DNA of 64,000 nt from Stutzerimonas decontaminans (GTDB lineage Bacteria; Pseudomonadota; Gammaproteobacteria; Pseudomonadales; Pseudomonadaceae), in the NCBI RefSeq assembly GCF_000661915.1, contig NZ_CP007509.1, positions 62,001-126,000 of the forward strand, written 5' to 3'. Positions 12,737 to 23,326 of the stretch are shown here, piece by piece (position 1 is the first letter of the stretch; every line of letters begins with the position of its first letter). The notes beneath the pieces are model-generated. The model ran no database searches and had not been told where the DNA came from. It saw only the letters and a program-made list of their open reading frames with translations. A program made the position numbers and the translations under genes.

Positions 12737-12952
12737 ATGTCGGATCATCACACGTACAAGAAGGTTGAAATCGTCGGTTCCTCGCGCAACAGCGTCGATG
12801 AGGCGATTCAGAACGGCATCGCCGAGGCCAGCAGCAAGCTGCAGAACGTCGAGTGGTTCGAAGTTGGCGAGATCCGTGGCCACGTCGAAAACGGCAAGGT
12901 CGGGCATTTCCAGGTGACCATGAAGGTCGGCTTCCGCCTCGCCAATAGCTGA
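12737..12952 (+). CDS. Dodecin family flavin-binding protein
   Basis: A 71-residue dodecin. It reads MSDHHTYKKVEIVGSSRNSVDEAIQNGIAEAS, then NVEWFEVGEIRGHVENGKVGHFQVTMKVGFRL, the one-helix, three-strand fold that assembles into a dodecameric shell storing riboflavin or FMN. The tryptophan in the EWFEV segment is the residue that stacks on flavin in the family. It is monocistronic, with palindromes upstream and the converging antiporter gene downstream. Confidence 0.93.
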   Translation: MSDHHTYKKVEIVGSSRNSVDEAIQNGIAEASSKLQNVEWFEVGEIRGHVENGKVGHFQVTMKVGFRLANS

Positions 12953-13009
12953 TCTGCCGCTCAGGCGACCCGGCAGCGACTGATTGGTCGGCTGCCCGGG
13001 ATGCCGGCT

Positions 13010-14374
13010 TCACCCCTGGCCGTCGGGCGTCTCGCCGCGGCTGCGTTCGTAGCGCCGCAACAGCGGCTGGGTGCTCAGGCCGTGCAGCACGATGCTCAGC
13101 GCTACTACCGATAGCACCAGGCCGATGATCGTATGCGCTTCTTCCGGCAGCAGGCCGTGGGTCACCGCATAGCTCAGGTAGTACAGGCTGCCGATGCCAC
13201 GGATGCCGAACCAGCCGGCCGTCAGGCACTGGCCGCGGTCGAGGTAGCGCCGCGGCATCAGCAACATCACGCTCAGCGGCCGAATCAGCAGGAACAGCGC
13301 TAGGCCGAGCGGCACCGCGCGCCAGTCCCAGTGCACCGAGACCAGCACGCCGAGCATGGTCACCAGCAGCACTTCCAGGCTGCGTTCCAGCTGCCCGCCG
13401 AAGGCCAGCACATCACCCATCAGCACGCCGGCGGCGACCCGCGGTTGCCCGAGCTGTCGGTCATCCAGTGACAGCGCGCGCGGCGCCAGACCCCCTTCGG
13501 CAAGATGCGGCACGGCATCGTTGATCAGCTCTTCGGACGGCGTCTCCGAGTCATCCGCGGCGGCCAATTCCGCATGGCGCAGGCCGAGGCCGGCGGCGAA
13601 CACGGCGAGAAAGCCCCAGGCACCGGCCAGCTCGGCGCCGACGTAGGCCAGCGCGATCAGCGCCAGGGCCAGGGAGTCGTTGGGCGACATGGCGGTGTCG
13701 GTGTGGCGTGCGCGCAGGTAGATCGCCACGCGACCGACCAGCTTGCCGAGCAGAAAGCCGATCAGCAGCCCAGCCGGCACCGCCCATAGCAGCCGATGCA
13801 GCGCCCACTCGCCGACCCAGTCGGCTTCCAGCTGGCCCTGGGCGATGAGCATCAACCCGAAGACCACGAAGGGGAACGCGGTGCCGTCGTTGAATCCCGC
13901 TTCGCCGGACAGGCCGTAGCGCAGCCGGTCGCTGTCGCGGGCATCGTTGACCTGCACCAGGCTGGCCAGCACCGGATCGGTGGGCGCCAGGATCGCGCCG
14001 ATCAGTACCGCGACGCCCCAGCTCAGGCCGAACACGTAGTGACAGAGCAGGGTGACGCCGCCGATGCAGGCGAGCATCACCGGCCCGGCCAGCACATAGG
14101 CGCTTTTCCACGCCGGATGCCGTAGCGGCATGCGCAGTTTCAGTCCGCTGACGAACAGCGACACCAGCACGGCGACCTCGGTGAGATGTTCCATCCAGCC
14201 GGCGATATGCAGGAATTCCATCTCCCACAGGCCGATACCGAGCTGGCCAATGAGCACGCCGAAACCGAGGTAGATCAGTGAGGTAGTGATTGGCAGCCAG
14301 CGCAGGTAGGCCGAGGCAAGGGCGAGAATCAGTAGCAGGACGCCGAGTACGGCCATCCATTCGAGAAAATTCAT
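13010..14374 (-). CDS. Cation:proton antiporter, CPA1 / NhaP-like
   Basis: A 454-residue inner membrane protein with about 12 hydrophobic segments. The CPA1 core is seen in ILAPTDPVLASLVQVND, where the aspartate lies in an unwound helix, and in GLSGEAGFNDGTAFPFVVFG with the ion-binding ND pair. It should exchange Na+ or K+ for H+. It lacks a long C-terminal cytoplasmic tail, ending with RRYERSRGETPDGQG. Its promoter would lie in 14375-14497. The ion specificity is unknown. Confidence 0.9.
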   Translation of the reverse strand: MNFLEWMAVLGVLLLILALASAYLRWLPITTSLIYLGFGVLIGQLGIGLWEMEFLHIAGWMEHLTEVAVLVSLFVSGLKLRMPLRHPAWKSAYVLAGPVMLACIGGVTLLCHYVFGLSWGVAVLIGAILAPTDPVLASLVQVNDARDSDRLRYGLSGEAGFNDGTAFPFVVFGLMLIAQGQLEADWVGEWALHRLLWAVPAGLLIGFLLGKLVGRVAIYLRARHTDTAMSPNDSLALALIALAYVGAELAGAWGFLAVFAAGLGLRHAELAAADDSETPSEELINDAVPHLAEGGLAPRALSLDDRQLGQPRVAAGVLMGDVLAFGGQLERSLEVLLVTMLGVLVSVHWDWRAVPLGLALFLLIRPLSVMLLMPRRYLDRGQCLTAGWFGIRGIGSLYYLSYAVTHGLLPEEAHTIIGLVLSVVALSIVLHGLSTQPLLRRYERSRGETPDGQG

Positions 14375-14497
14375 GCGTGTTCCGATGGCGGGGCGCGTCG
14401 TTGCGCTCAGGAATGTGTGCCATTGGAACGGTGGTCGGCGGCTGGGTTCGCCGGCAGGGCCGTACTAGGCCACCGCCGGTCAGGGCAGTGTCCGTTG

Positions 14498-15496
14498 CTA
14501 CTGGCGCAGATCGGCGACGATCTCGAAGGCGCGATGGCGATCGGTGGTTTCGTAGAGGTCGCAGGTGAAGATCAGCTCGTCGGCCTGGGTCTGCTCCAGC
14601 AGCACCTCGAGGCGCGCGCGAACCTTTTCCGGGCCGCCGATCAGCGCCAGGCCGAGGAAGTCGCCCACGGCCTGCTGCTCATGCGGCAGCCACAGCCCCT
14701 GCATGCTCTGCACCGGCGGGCGCAGCACCAGGCTCTGACCGCGGATCAGCGAGAGGATGCGTTGGTAGACGCTGGTCACCAGGTGTTCGGCCTGCACGTC
14801 GCTGTCGGCGGCGATCAGCGGCACGCCGAGTATCACGTAGGGTTTGTCGAGCACCGCCGAGGGTTTGAAGTTGTCGCGGTAGAGTTTGATCGCCTGGTGC
14901 ATGTAGCGCGGCGCGAAGTGCGAGGCGAAGGCGTACGGCAGGCCCTTGGCCGCGGCCAGCTGGGCGCTGAACAGGCTGGAGCCGAGCAGCCAGATCGGCA
15001 CATTGCTGTTCACGCCGGGCATGGCGATGACGCGCTGACTCGGCTGGCGCGGGCCGAGCAGCAGCTCCAGCTCCTCGACGTCCTGCGGGAAATCGTCGGC
15101 ACTACCCATGCGGTCGCGGCGCAGGGCGTGCGCGGTGAACTGGTCGGCACCCGGCGCGCGGCCGAGACCGAGGTCGATGCGGCCCGGGTAGAGCGCCTCC
15201 AGCGTGCCGAACTGCTCGGCGATCACCAGCGGTGCGTGGTTCGGCAGCATCACGCCACCGGCACCGAGGCGGATGCGCGAGGTGTTGGCGGCCAGGTAGC
15301 CGATCAGCACGGCGGTTGCGGCGCTGGCGATGCCGTCCATGTTGTGGTGTTCGGCGACCCAGAAGCGCTCGAAGCCGAGCTGTTCGACGTGGCGCGCCAG
15401 GGCCAGGGCGTTGTGCAGGGCCTGGGCTGGCGTGCCGTCGTCTCGAATGGGGGCGAGGTCGAGTGCGGAAAAACGGGTCTGGGTAATGCGGGACAT
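14498..15496 (-). CDS. LLM-class flavin-dependent oxidoreductase (luciferase-like)
   Basis: A 332-residue bacterial luciferase-like protein of the YhbW type. The TIM barrel is recognisable from [46 protein letters not shown] and from the segment [11 protein letters not shown]. Such enzymes use FMNH2; the substrate is not evident. A GAGGTAACCG ribosome binding site precedes the ATG. It is followed in the same direction by the antiporter gene after a 123-bp gap. Confidence 0.93.
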   Translation of the reverse strand: MSRITQTRFSALDLAPIRDDGTPAQALHNALALARHVEQLGFERFWVAEHHNMDGIASAATAVLIGYLAANTSRIRLGAGGVMLPNHAPLVIAEQFGTLEALYPGRIDLGLGRAPGADQFTAHALRRDRMGSADDFPQDVEELELLLGPRQPSQRVIAMPGVNSNVPIWLLGSSLFSAQLAAAKGLPYAFASHFAPRYMHQAIKLYRDNFKPSAVLDKPYVILGVPLIAADSDVQAEHLVTSVYQRILSLIRGQSLVLRPPVQSMQGLWLPHEQQAVGDFLGLALIGGPEKVRARLEVLLEQTQADELIFTCDLYETTDRHRAFEIVADLRQ

Positions 15497-15537
15497 CGGT
15501 TACCTCATGCAATGAATGCGCGCGGGACGCGGCCGGC

Positions 15538-15951
15538 TCAGCGGCAGTGCTCGGCCTGGGCCTCGGCCACCACGTTGCGCTGTTCGTCGCGCAACCAGCC
15601 CTGCGGGGTGAAGCCCAGCGAGCGGGCCTGGAACAGGTAGCGCTGGCCCGGCTGGAAGTCGTCGTAGCGGATCACCAGGGTACAGCGCATCGTGTGGGTT
15701 TCGCCAAACAGGCCGAACGCGCCCCCTGTCACTTCGAATTCATAGCGCGCTTCGAGTTCATGCGCGCCCGGCGGGACCTGGAAATAGCGGCCGTCCGGCG
15801 TGCGTTTGCCGTCCAGCTGGTCGGACATGAAGATGTCGCTGGTCTGCGCGGTCATGTCGACCCAGGCCATGTTCGGGTCGGGTTGCGGCAACGGTCCGGC
15901 GCAGCCGGCCAGTAGCAGGGCAAAAAAAGCGAGGCTGAGTGAGCGACGCAT
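15538..15951 (-). CDS. Putative lipoprotein, paralogue of the next upstream gene
   Basis: A 137-residue exported protein. The signal peptide ends in the lipobox LLAGC, so Cys16 should be lipidated. The mature part includes MAWVDMTAQTSDIFMSDQLDGKRTPDGRYFQVPPGAHELEARYEFEV and GQRYLFQARSLGFTPQGWL. The same order of motifs (AW-D, RYFQVPPG, L-ARY-F, RY--A---GF) appears in the neighbouring gene at 16046-16471, so the two are tandem paralogues. The PPG segment resembles a PEGA-like beta domain. The function is unknown. Confidence 0.8.
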   Translation of the reverse strand: MRRSLSLAFFALLLAGCAGPLPQPDPNMAWVDMTAQTSDIFMSDQLDGKRTPDGRYFQVPPGAHELEARYEFEVTGGAFGLFGETHTMRCTLVIRYDDFQPGQRYLFQARSLGFTPQGWLRDEQRNVVAEAQAEHCR

Positions 15952-16045
15952 GGCTGAATCCTCGGCGAATGGCTGGGCAAGGCGCGTTGGCGCCTATCCG
16001 ATGCCACCGAGGGTGCGCCAGATGACGGCGCATTTCAACGCGCGG

Positions 16046-16471
16046 TCAGCGCCCGGCGAGGTCGCCGCAGCCCTTTTCCTCGGCACGCGCCAGCACGTAC
16101 TGGTGCTGGTCGTAGAGCTTGGCCCACGGGCGGAAGCCATAGCCGCCGGCGACCAGTCGATAGCGCGCGCCGGCGGTGAACCTGTCGTACTCCAGGGTCA
16201 ACTTGCAGTCCCGCGCCAGGGCATTGCTGCCCGGTCCGATGTTGGCGCCATCGACGTCGAAACGGTAGCGCATCTCCAGCTTGCGGCTGCCGGGCGGTAC
16301 CTGGAAATAGCGTGGATCATCCAGTGTGCGGCCATCGACGGCCACGGCCTGCAGCTGGGTTTCGCCGTTCGGATTGAGGTCGATCCAGGCTTGTGCGGGG
16401 TCGGGTTTGGGCATCATGGCAGCGCAGCCGGTCAGGCTGGTGACGAACAGGAGGAGAAGGAAACCGCGCAT
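16046..16471 (-). CDS. Putative lipoprotein, tandem paralogue
   Basis: A 141-residue lipoprotein. It starts MRGFLLLLFVTSLTGCAAM, and the lipobox SLTGC gives a lipidated Cys16. The mature part matches its neighbour in RYFQVPPGSRKLEMRYRFDV and GARYRLVAGGYGFRPWAKL. The reading frame is open for 21 codons upstream, but the ATG at 16471 gives the proper signal peptide. Duplication followed by divergence is the simplest explanation for the pair. No function is recognised. Confidence 0.78.
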   Translation of the reverse strand: MRGFLLLLFVTSLTGCAAMMPKPDPAQAWIDLNPNGETQLQAVAVDGRTLDDPRYFQVPPGSRKLEMRYRFDVDGANIGPGSNALARDCKLTLEYDRFTAGARYRLVAGGYGFRPWAKLYDQHQYVLARAEEKGCGDLAGR

Positions 16472-16620
16472 GTGCAATGCTCCAGCCGAACCCATCCGGC
16501 CCGGCGAGAAATCGAAATTGAGAAAGCCTGCCAATCGCCGCAGGTTGCATTGGGCCGCATGGCCTTTGTAGGGTGCGCTACGCGCGCCGGCGCCTGCCCG
16601 ACCTCTGACCGGTTCATCCG

Positions 16621-17679
16621 ATGCCCAAGCCCAACGCCGCCTTGATCGACAGCCGCAACCTGCGCTGGGTTCCCCTGTTGCTTGCCGTCTGTCTGAATGG
16701 TTGCAGCTATTACAGCCAGCTCGCGGTCGGCCAGCTCGATCTCTTGCGCCAACGCCAGCCCATCGAAGCGCTGATCGCAGATGACACGCGCGACCCGGCG
16801 CTGCGCCAGCGGCTGGCGGAGGTGCTGCAGGCGCGCACGTTTGCCAGCCAGGCGCTGGACCTGCCGGACAACCGCAGCTATCGGCTCTACGCTGAACTCG
16901 GGCGGCCCTACGTGGTGTGGAACCTGTTCGCCACCGAGGAGTTCTCGGTCAAACCGCTGGAGCACTGCTTTCCCATCGCCGGTTGCGTCGCCTATCGCGG
17001 CTATTTCCGCCAAGGCGCTGCCCGCGGCGAGGCGGCACGGCTGCGCATGACCGGGCTGGATACCCATGTGGCGGGCGTCGAGGCCTATTCGACGCTGGGC
17101 TGGTTCGCCGATCCGCTACTCAGCTCCATGCTGCGGCGCAACGACGAGCAGCTGGCGGCGCTGATCTTCCACGAACTGGCTCATCAGCAGCTCTACCTGC
17201 CCGGCGACACCGCCTTCAACGAGTCCTACGCCACCTTTGTCGAGCGCGAGGGCCTGCGCCAGTGGCGTGTCCATCGCGACCTGCCGCAGCGGGATGAACA
17301 GGCGCGGGTGCGTTATCGGCAACTGGTTGAGCTGCTACTCGATACCCGCCAGCGGCTGGACCAGCTGTATGCGTCGGGTCGCTCGACAACCGAGATGCGC
17401 GCGCTGAAGCAAGCCGAGTTCGCGACGCTGCGCCAGCGCTATCGGGCGCTGCGTGACGAGCAGTGGGGCGGCGATGCGCGCTTCGATCGCTGGTTCGCCC
17501 AGCCACTGAACAACGCCACGCTCTTGCCGTTCGGCCTGTATGACCGCTGGGTACCGGCCTTTGCTGCGCTGTTCGAGCGGTGCGAGCGGGACTGGGCGCG
17601 CTTTCACCAGGCGGTTGCGGCGCTAACGGAACTGCCTGCCGACGAGCGGGAAGCCAGGCTTTCGGAACTGGGCGACTAA
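16621..17679 (+). CDS. Putative lipoprotein aminopeptidase (PF10023-like zinc peptidase)
   Basis: A 352-residue protein with a hydrophobic N-terminus ending in the lipobox CLNGC. The zinc motif HELAH is at residues 184-188 in LIFHELAHQQLYL, and a downstream glutamate occurs in FNESYATFVEREG, the gluzincin-like pattern of the predicted aminopeptidase family PF10023. It should act in the periplasm on an unknown substrate. It diverges from the two small lipoprotein genes across a 149-bp interval. Confidence 0.88.
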   Translation: MPKPNAALIDSRNLRWVPLLLAVCLNGCSYYSQLAVGQLDLLRQRQPIEALIADDTRDPALRQRLAEVLQARTFASQALDLPDNRSYRLYAELGRPYVVWNLFATEEFSVKPLEHCFPIAGCVAYRGYFRQGAARGEAARLRMTGLDTHVAGVEAYSTLGWFADPLLSSMLRRNDEQLAALIFHELAHQQLYLPGDTAFNESYATFVEREGLRQWRVHRDLPQRDEQARVRYRQLVELLLDTRQRLDQLYASGRSTTEMRALKQAEFATLRQRYRALRDEQWGGDARFDRWFAQPLNNATLLPFGLYDRWVPAFAALFERCERDWARFHQAVAALTELPADEREARLSELGD

Positions 17680-17895
17680 ACAAGCGAAACGGCGCGGCCT
17701 GTTGCCGTGGGCGTTACGCGCCGTTATGGCTCTTGCGTCGAAAATCCCCGATCTGCCGTTCATCGGCTGCGATACGCCTGTCCGCTGAACGGTGCGAATC
17801 CTTTCTCCAGGTCTCCGGTCCTCTTTACTAGGTCGCCGATTTCATACGGCGACGATCCCCCATGCCTGATACCCACGCATAACAACGGAGGCTCC

Positions 17896-19065
17896 ATGGA
17901 GACCATTTCCGGAATTCTCGACAACAAAGGCACGCCACTGGAGAAGCAGAAGTTCACATGGAAGGAAATGGCCGGCAAGCCGATCAGCAAGCTCGATGAC
18001 GATGCCTTTACCCGTGTCCGCATCATCCTCATGAACGGGGTCGAGACCGACGCCCTGCGCCTGAGCCACGGCATCGCTCGCTTCAACAAGGAACTGCGCC
18101 TGCCGCTGGCGCAAATCCGTCGCACCGAGCAACACCAGGCGACCATGATCAACTGGTTGATCGGCGCCGACCATTCGCCGCTGGAAACCACCGTCGCCTA
18201 CGAGCAGGTCGCCATCGAGGTGACCGCGGCCGTGGCGCAGAACGAGCCCGATCACTACCAGGCGCAGACCTATCGCTTCGGCCTGCTGGAAGACTTCGAC
18301 CACCTGTACCGCTACTCGGCGATGCTCGACCGCCTCGAGGGCAAGGATGCCAACAACATCCTGCAGGGCTATACCGACATCGTCCCGGGCCGCAAGACCT
18401 CCGAGCATCATCGGCACCCAGAGAACGACATCCGCGACAACTACGAGAAGGAAAGCGCCGCGCTGATCACCAAGATCCACGCGGCGCTGATCACCGGCGC
18501 TGAATACCAGACCCACGATTACTACATGAACATCGGCCCGCTGTTCGCCGACCCGCTGGCGCGCCAGCTGTATGCTGAGATCGCCTCGGTGGAAGAGCAG
18601 CACGTGACCCAGTACGGCTCGCTCTCCGACCCCAGCGAAAGCCATATCGAGAAGTGGCTGGTGCATGAGGCGATGGAGGTCTACATGTATGCCAGCTGCG
18701 CCGAGCAGGAAAGCAACCCGCGCATCAAGGCCATGTGGGAGCGCTTCCTCGACTACGAGCTGGGCCACCTCAACGTTGCCTGTGAATGGTTCAAGAAGAT
18801 CGAACGTCGCGATCCTGCGGAAATCCTTGGTGGCCCGCTACCGAAGATGGTCGAGTTCAAGAGCCAGCGCGACTTCGTCCGCCAGGTGCTGGCCGCCGAG
18901 GTCAACCTGCGTACCGCCGGCCCGGTGTACGTGGACAAGGCCAAGGAACCGCAATCTTCCCTCGATTACCGCAACCACCTCGCCTCGCAAGGGCTCGCCT
19001 CGGACATCGTTTCGGCGGGTTACCAGTGGGCGCCGGGTGGCGAACTGATGCGCAAGGCTTCCTGA
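17896..19065 (+). CDS. Ferritin-like protein, first of a pair
   Basis: A 389-residue soluble, mainly helical protein. It has repeated glutamate/histidine pairs of the four-helix diiron type, for instance RRTEQHQATMINWLIG, YAEIASVEEQHVTQYGSL, WLVHEAMEVYMYASCAEQE and RFLDYELGHLNVACEWF. The ATG at 17896 is chosen because ACGGAGG precedes it; the frame is open upstream. A second ferritin-like gene follows after 10 bp. An iron- or oxygen-stress role fits the fold, but I do not recognise a named function. Confidence 0.82.
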   Translation: METISGILDNKGTPLEKQKFTWKEMAGKPISKLDDDAFTRVRIILMNGVETDALRLSHGIARFNKELRLPLAQIRRTEQHQATMINWLIGADHSPLETTVAYEQVAIEVTAAVAQNEPDHYQAQTYRFGLLEDFDHLYRYSAMLDRLEGKDANNILQGYTDIVPGRKTSEHHRHPENDIRDNYEKESAALITKIHAALITGAEYQTHDYYMNIGPLFADPLARQLYAEIASVEEQHVTQYGSLSDPSESHIEKWLVHEAMEVYMYASCAEQESNPRIKAMWERFLDYELGHLNVACEWFKKIERRDPAEILGGPLPKMVEFKSQRDFVRQVLAAEVNLRTAGPVYVDKAKEPQSSLDYRNHLASQGLASDIVSAGYQWAPGGELMRKAS

Positions 19066-19075
19066 GGAGACGAAC

Positions 19076-19795
19076 ATGGCTACTGCAGCGAAAGTGGGTA
19101 CCAATTTCACCGGTGTACAGATGTCCCCGAAGGACACCAAACGCCTGCTCGACGCGGTCAACGAGATTCATCCGGACGTGCCGGGCGACGAGCGCGGCAT
19201 GCTCGTCGAACGCGCCGAGCGCAATGAAGAGGCCGACCGCATCGGCTCCGTGCCAGTGCCAGGTTCGGCCAAGGGCATGCTCAAGACCGGCTTCGACATG
19301 ATGAAGGGCAAGAGCCCCGAGGTGTTCATCGACAAGCTTGGCGAGCGCCTGGCCTTCGAGCGCAACGGCGTGCGTCTGTACGAGGCGATGATCGCCAAGG
19401 CGCGCAACCTGGACACCGGCAACGATCTGGTGGGCGTGCTGCAGCACATCCGCGACGAAGAGTTCGAGCACATGATGCTGGTGCATGCGGCGATGGAGAA
19501 GCTCGGTGCCGACCCGACCGCGCAGACGCCCTGCGCCGACGTCGCCGGGGTCATGGCGATGGGCATCATGCAGGTGCTGACCGATCCGCGGACCAATGTG
19601 CCGCAGTGCCTGAATGCGTTGCTGACGGCCGAGCTGGCGGATAACGCCGCCTGGGAACTGCTGATCGAGCTGGCGCAGGCGGCGGGGCATCCGAATATCG
19701 CCGACAGCTTCGTCAAGGCGAAGACCCAGGAAGACGATCATCTGGTGAAGATCAAGACGTTGATGCGTCGGGATTTGATCATGCAGACCAAGTAA
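19076..19795 (+). CDS. Ferritin-like protein, second of a pair
   Basis: A 239-residue protein with ferritin-type metal motifs: ERLAFERNGVRLYEAMIAKA, then QHIRDEEFEHMMLVHAAMEKLG, later LLTAELADNAAWELLIELA and KTQEDDHLVKIKTLM. The E-x(n)-EExxH arrangement suggests a dinuclear iron site. It is 10 bp downstream of the other ferritin-like gene with a GGAGA ribosome binding site, so the two form a short operon closed by a terminator. It may bind iron or act in redox defence; this is inference. Confidence 0.85.
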   Translation: MATAAKVGTNFTGVQMSPKDTKRLLDAVNEIHPDVPGDERGMLVERAERNEEADRIGSVPVPGSAKGMLKTGFDMMKGKSPEVFIDKLGERLAFERNGVRLYEAMIAKARNLDTGNDLVGVLQHIRDEEFEHMMLVHAAMEKLGADPTAQTPCADVAGVMAMGIMQVLTDPRTNVPQCLNALLTAELADNAAWELLIELAQAAGHPNIADSFVKAKTQEDDHLVKIKTLMRRDLIMQTK

Positions 19796-19817
19796 CAGCG
19801 TGCGAGCGGGACGCTTT

Positions 19818-19852
19818 GGCGCACACCACCGAGAGGGATGTGCGCCTTTTTT
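19818..19852 (+). terminator. Terminator after the ferritin-like pair
   Basis: The 8-bp stem GGCGCACA / TGTGCGCC is followed directly by a run of six T, 23 bases past the stop codon. It is a standard intrinsic terminator for the plus strand. Confidence 0.92.
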
Positions 19853-19900
19853 ATGGGCTAAGGAAAGGTTGATGCGGCGTTTGGAGGAGCGAGCTTGGGG

Positions 19901-19935
19901 TGTTGAGTGTTGAGTGTTGAGTGTTGAGTGTTGTG
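19901..19935. repeat. Tandem 7-bp repeat, TGTTGAG x4 plus one variant
   Basis: Four perfect copies of TGTTGAG are followed by TGTTGTG. The array lies just outside the left copy of the large inverted repeat. It is short enough to be slippage-prone and might vary in copy number between strains. Confidence 0.95.
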
Positions 19936-19947
19936 TTTTTGGACTAT

Positions 19948-20205
19948 TTGCGAGCTGCTTGGGAGCTTGGTTTCGCCCTGCTGGGCGAGTTCCTTTTGGC
20001 AGTCGCCCCAAAAGGAACCAAAAAGTCTTGCCCCTGCATCCGGGTCTCGCTTCGCGAGACTTCCCTCGTTCCATCGTCGCTCCGGGGCCGGCGTACAAGG
20101 GCCATCCATGGCCCTTTACGCCTCTCGCGGCATCCATGCCGCTCGCTCCCCTCCGCAACGATTCCACTCGGCCTCCTGAAAGGGGCGAATGGCGTCGCCT
20201 GATGG
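19948..20205 (+). repeat. Large dispersed repeat, left copy
   Basis: About 258 bp that recur in inverted orientation at 20382-20643. Shared blocks include GGTTTCGCCCTGCTGGGCGA, GCCCCTGCATCCGG, GTACAAGGGCCATCCATGGC and, near the end, AGGGGCG. Stretches with alternating conserved palindromes and diverged loops suggest a structured element rather than a gene. The open frames across it carry no recognisable protein. Confidence 0.85.
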
Positions 20206-20381
20206 TTTGTACATAGATCCAAGCAAAGCGAATGATCATGGCCACGCTTCCGCGTGGGCAGACCGTAGAGATTTTTCGCGCCCTCAATGCAAACTTCGAG
20301 GGGCCTACGCGTAGGAACTTGGAGCCATCAGCGAACACCTAATCGCCGAGGTAAATCGGTCCATTTTTTTGCTCGCACGGC

Positions 20382-20643
20382 CCACCAGGCGACTCCAAAC
20401 GCCCCTTCAGGAGGGTGAACGGAGCCGTCGCGCAGAGGGGCGAGCCGCAGGGATGCGGCAAGAGCCGTAAAGGGCCATGGATGGCCCTTGTACGGCGACC
20501 CTCGGAGCGGCGGCGTAGTGAACGAACCCGGAGCGAAGCGCAGGGCCGGATGCAGGGGCAAAGCGTTTTTGGTTACTTTTTCGGCGTTTGGAAAAAGTGA
20601 CTCGCCCAGCAGGGCGAAACCAAGCCTTTCAGGCAACTCGCAA
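20382..20643 (-). repeat. Large dispersed repeat, right inverted copy
   Basis: The reverse complement of this segment follows the left copy block by block, with perhaps a quarter of positions changed and a few small length differences. The 176-bp spacer between the copies (20206-20381) holds no clear gene. The two copies could form a very long stem. The whole gap 19796-20760 between the ferritin-like and DUF1850 genes is therefore repeat-derived apart from the two terminators. Confidence 0.85.
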
Positions 20644-20702
20644 ACGGCCATGAAGCAAAACGTTCATCCAACGCACCCAGCCTGCCTGGCCGGAAAAGAA
20701 CC

Positions 20703-20737
20703 AAAGAAAAAGGGGTGCCGCCTGCGCGAACACCCCT
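20703..20737 (-). terminator. Terminator after the TRAP / DUF1850 unit
   Basis: On the minus strand AGGGGTG pairs with CACCCCT around a 13-nt loop, followed by TTTTCTTT. It lies about 24 bases beyond the DUF1850 stop codon and ends the TRAP transporter unit. Confidence 0.88.
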
Positions 20738-20760
20738 CTCAACGATCACCGAATAGCCGG

Positions 20761-21164
20761 TCAATCGTTCCCGACACTCGCCGTTTGCACGGTACAGCCC
20801 CAGACTTCCAGCGCCGGCTGGTCCGCTTGTGGCGGGCCGAGCCATTCGCTCATGGCGTGGCAACGCTGGTCAAAACACAGTTGGTAATCCCCTGCCTCGG
20901 GGGTTCGCCCCAGGCGCAGGAGTGGCAACGCAGGCATCTGGCGCTGGTAGTGCCAGGCCCCGTCGCGCAGTTCGGCGTCATCCGGGATTTCCATCCCGGC
21001 ACCAGAACCCTTGACCCGCGCTTCGCCGAGCAGCAGCCCATCCGGCGTCACGCGGTAATCCTCTTCCCAGCGGATCTTCTCGATGGTGTGGTTCCACGCC
21101 AGGGTGAAGGCGGGCGTGGGCACTTCGGCCCACACTACGCCGGCCAGCCCCAGGCACAGACCGA

Positions 21165-21168
<4 letters not shown>
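20761..21168 (-). CDS. DUF1850 domain protein, TRAP transporter partner
   Basis: A 135-residue protein with a hydrophobic N-terminus (MIGLCLGLAGVVWAEV) that is probably a signal peptide or anchor. The body has the DUF1850 pattern: FTLAWNHTIEKIRWEEDYRVTPDGLLLGEARVKGSGAGMEIP. DUF1850 genes regularly follow TAXI-TRAP permease genes, as here, where it overlaps the permease stop by 4 nt. Its biochemical role is unknown; an accessory role in transport is inferred from this linkage. Confidence 0.9.
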
Positions 21169-23189
<2,021 letters not shown>

Positions 23190-23220
23190 GGAAATCACTC
23201 TCTCACTGCAAGGTGGGGCC

Positions 23221-23304
23221 TGTAGAAGCAGGCTTGCCAACGAGGCAACGCGGGCAAGCCTGCTGCTACAAGGAGCGGGCCGGAGCAGGCGCTACGGCCT
23301 GCTC
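23221..23304. repeat. REP-like palindromes between TAXI protein and permease genes
   Basis: TGTAGAAGCAGGCTTGCC (23221) is matched by GGCAAGCCTGCTGCTACA (23253), a long imperfect palindrome like the common Pseudomonas repeat. GAGCAGGC / GCCTGCTC follows at 23283-23304. In a binding protein-permease operon, such hairpins can stabilise the upstream message and reduce expression of the permease. Confidence 0.75.
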
Positions 23305-23326
23305 AGCCCGTCGTCTAGCGCACGGG

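Noticed and set aside
12960..13003. Hairpin between dodecin and antiporter genes as a bidirectional terminator
   Set aside because: The stem CCCGGCAGCGAC / GTCGGCTGCCCGGG is imperfect, overlaps sequence close to the antiporter stop, and has no T tract on either side.
19858..20651. Several open frames of 83-107 codons
   Set aside because: They fall in the inverted repeat copies, overlap one another on both strands, and give unrelated arginine/proline-rich peptides from the two copies.
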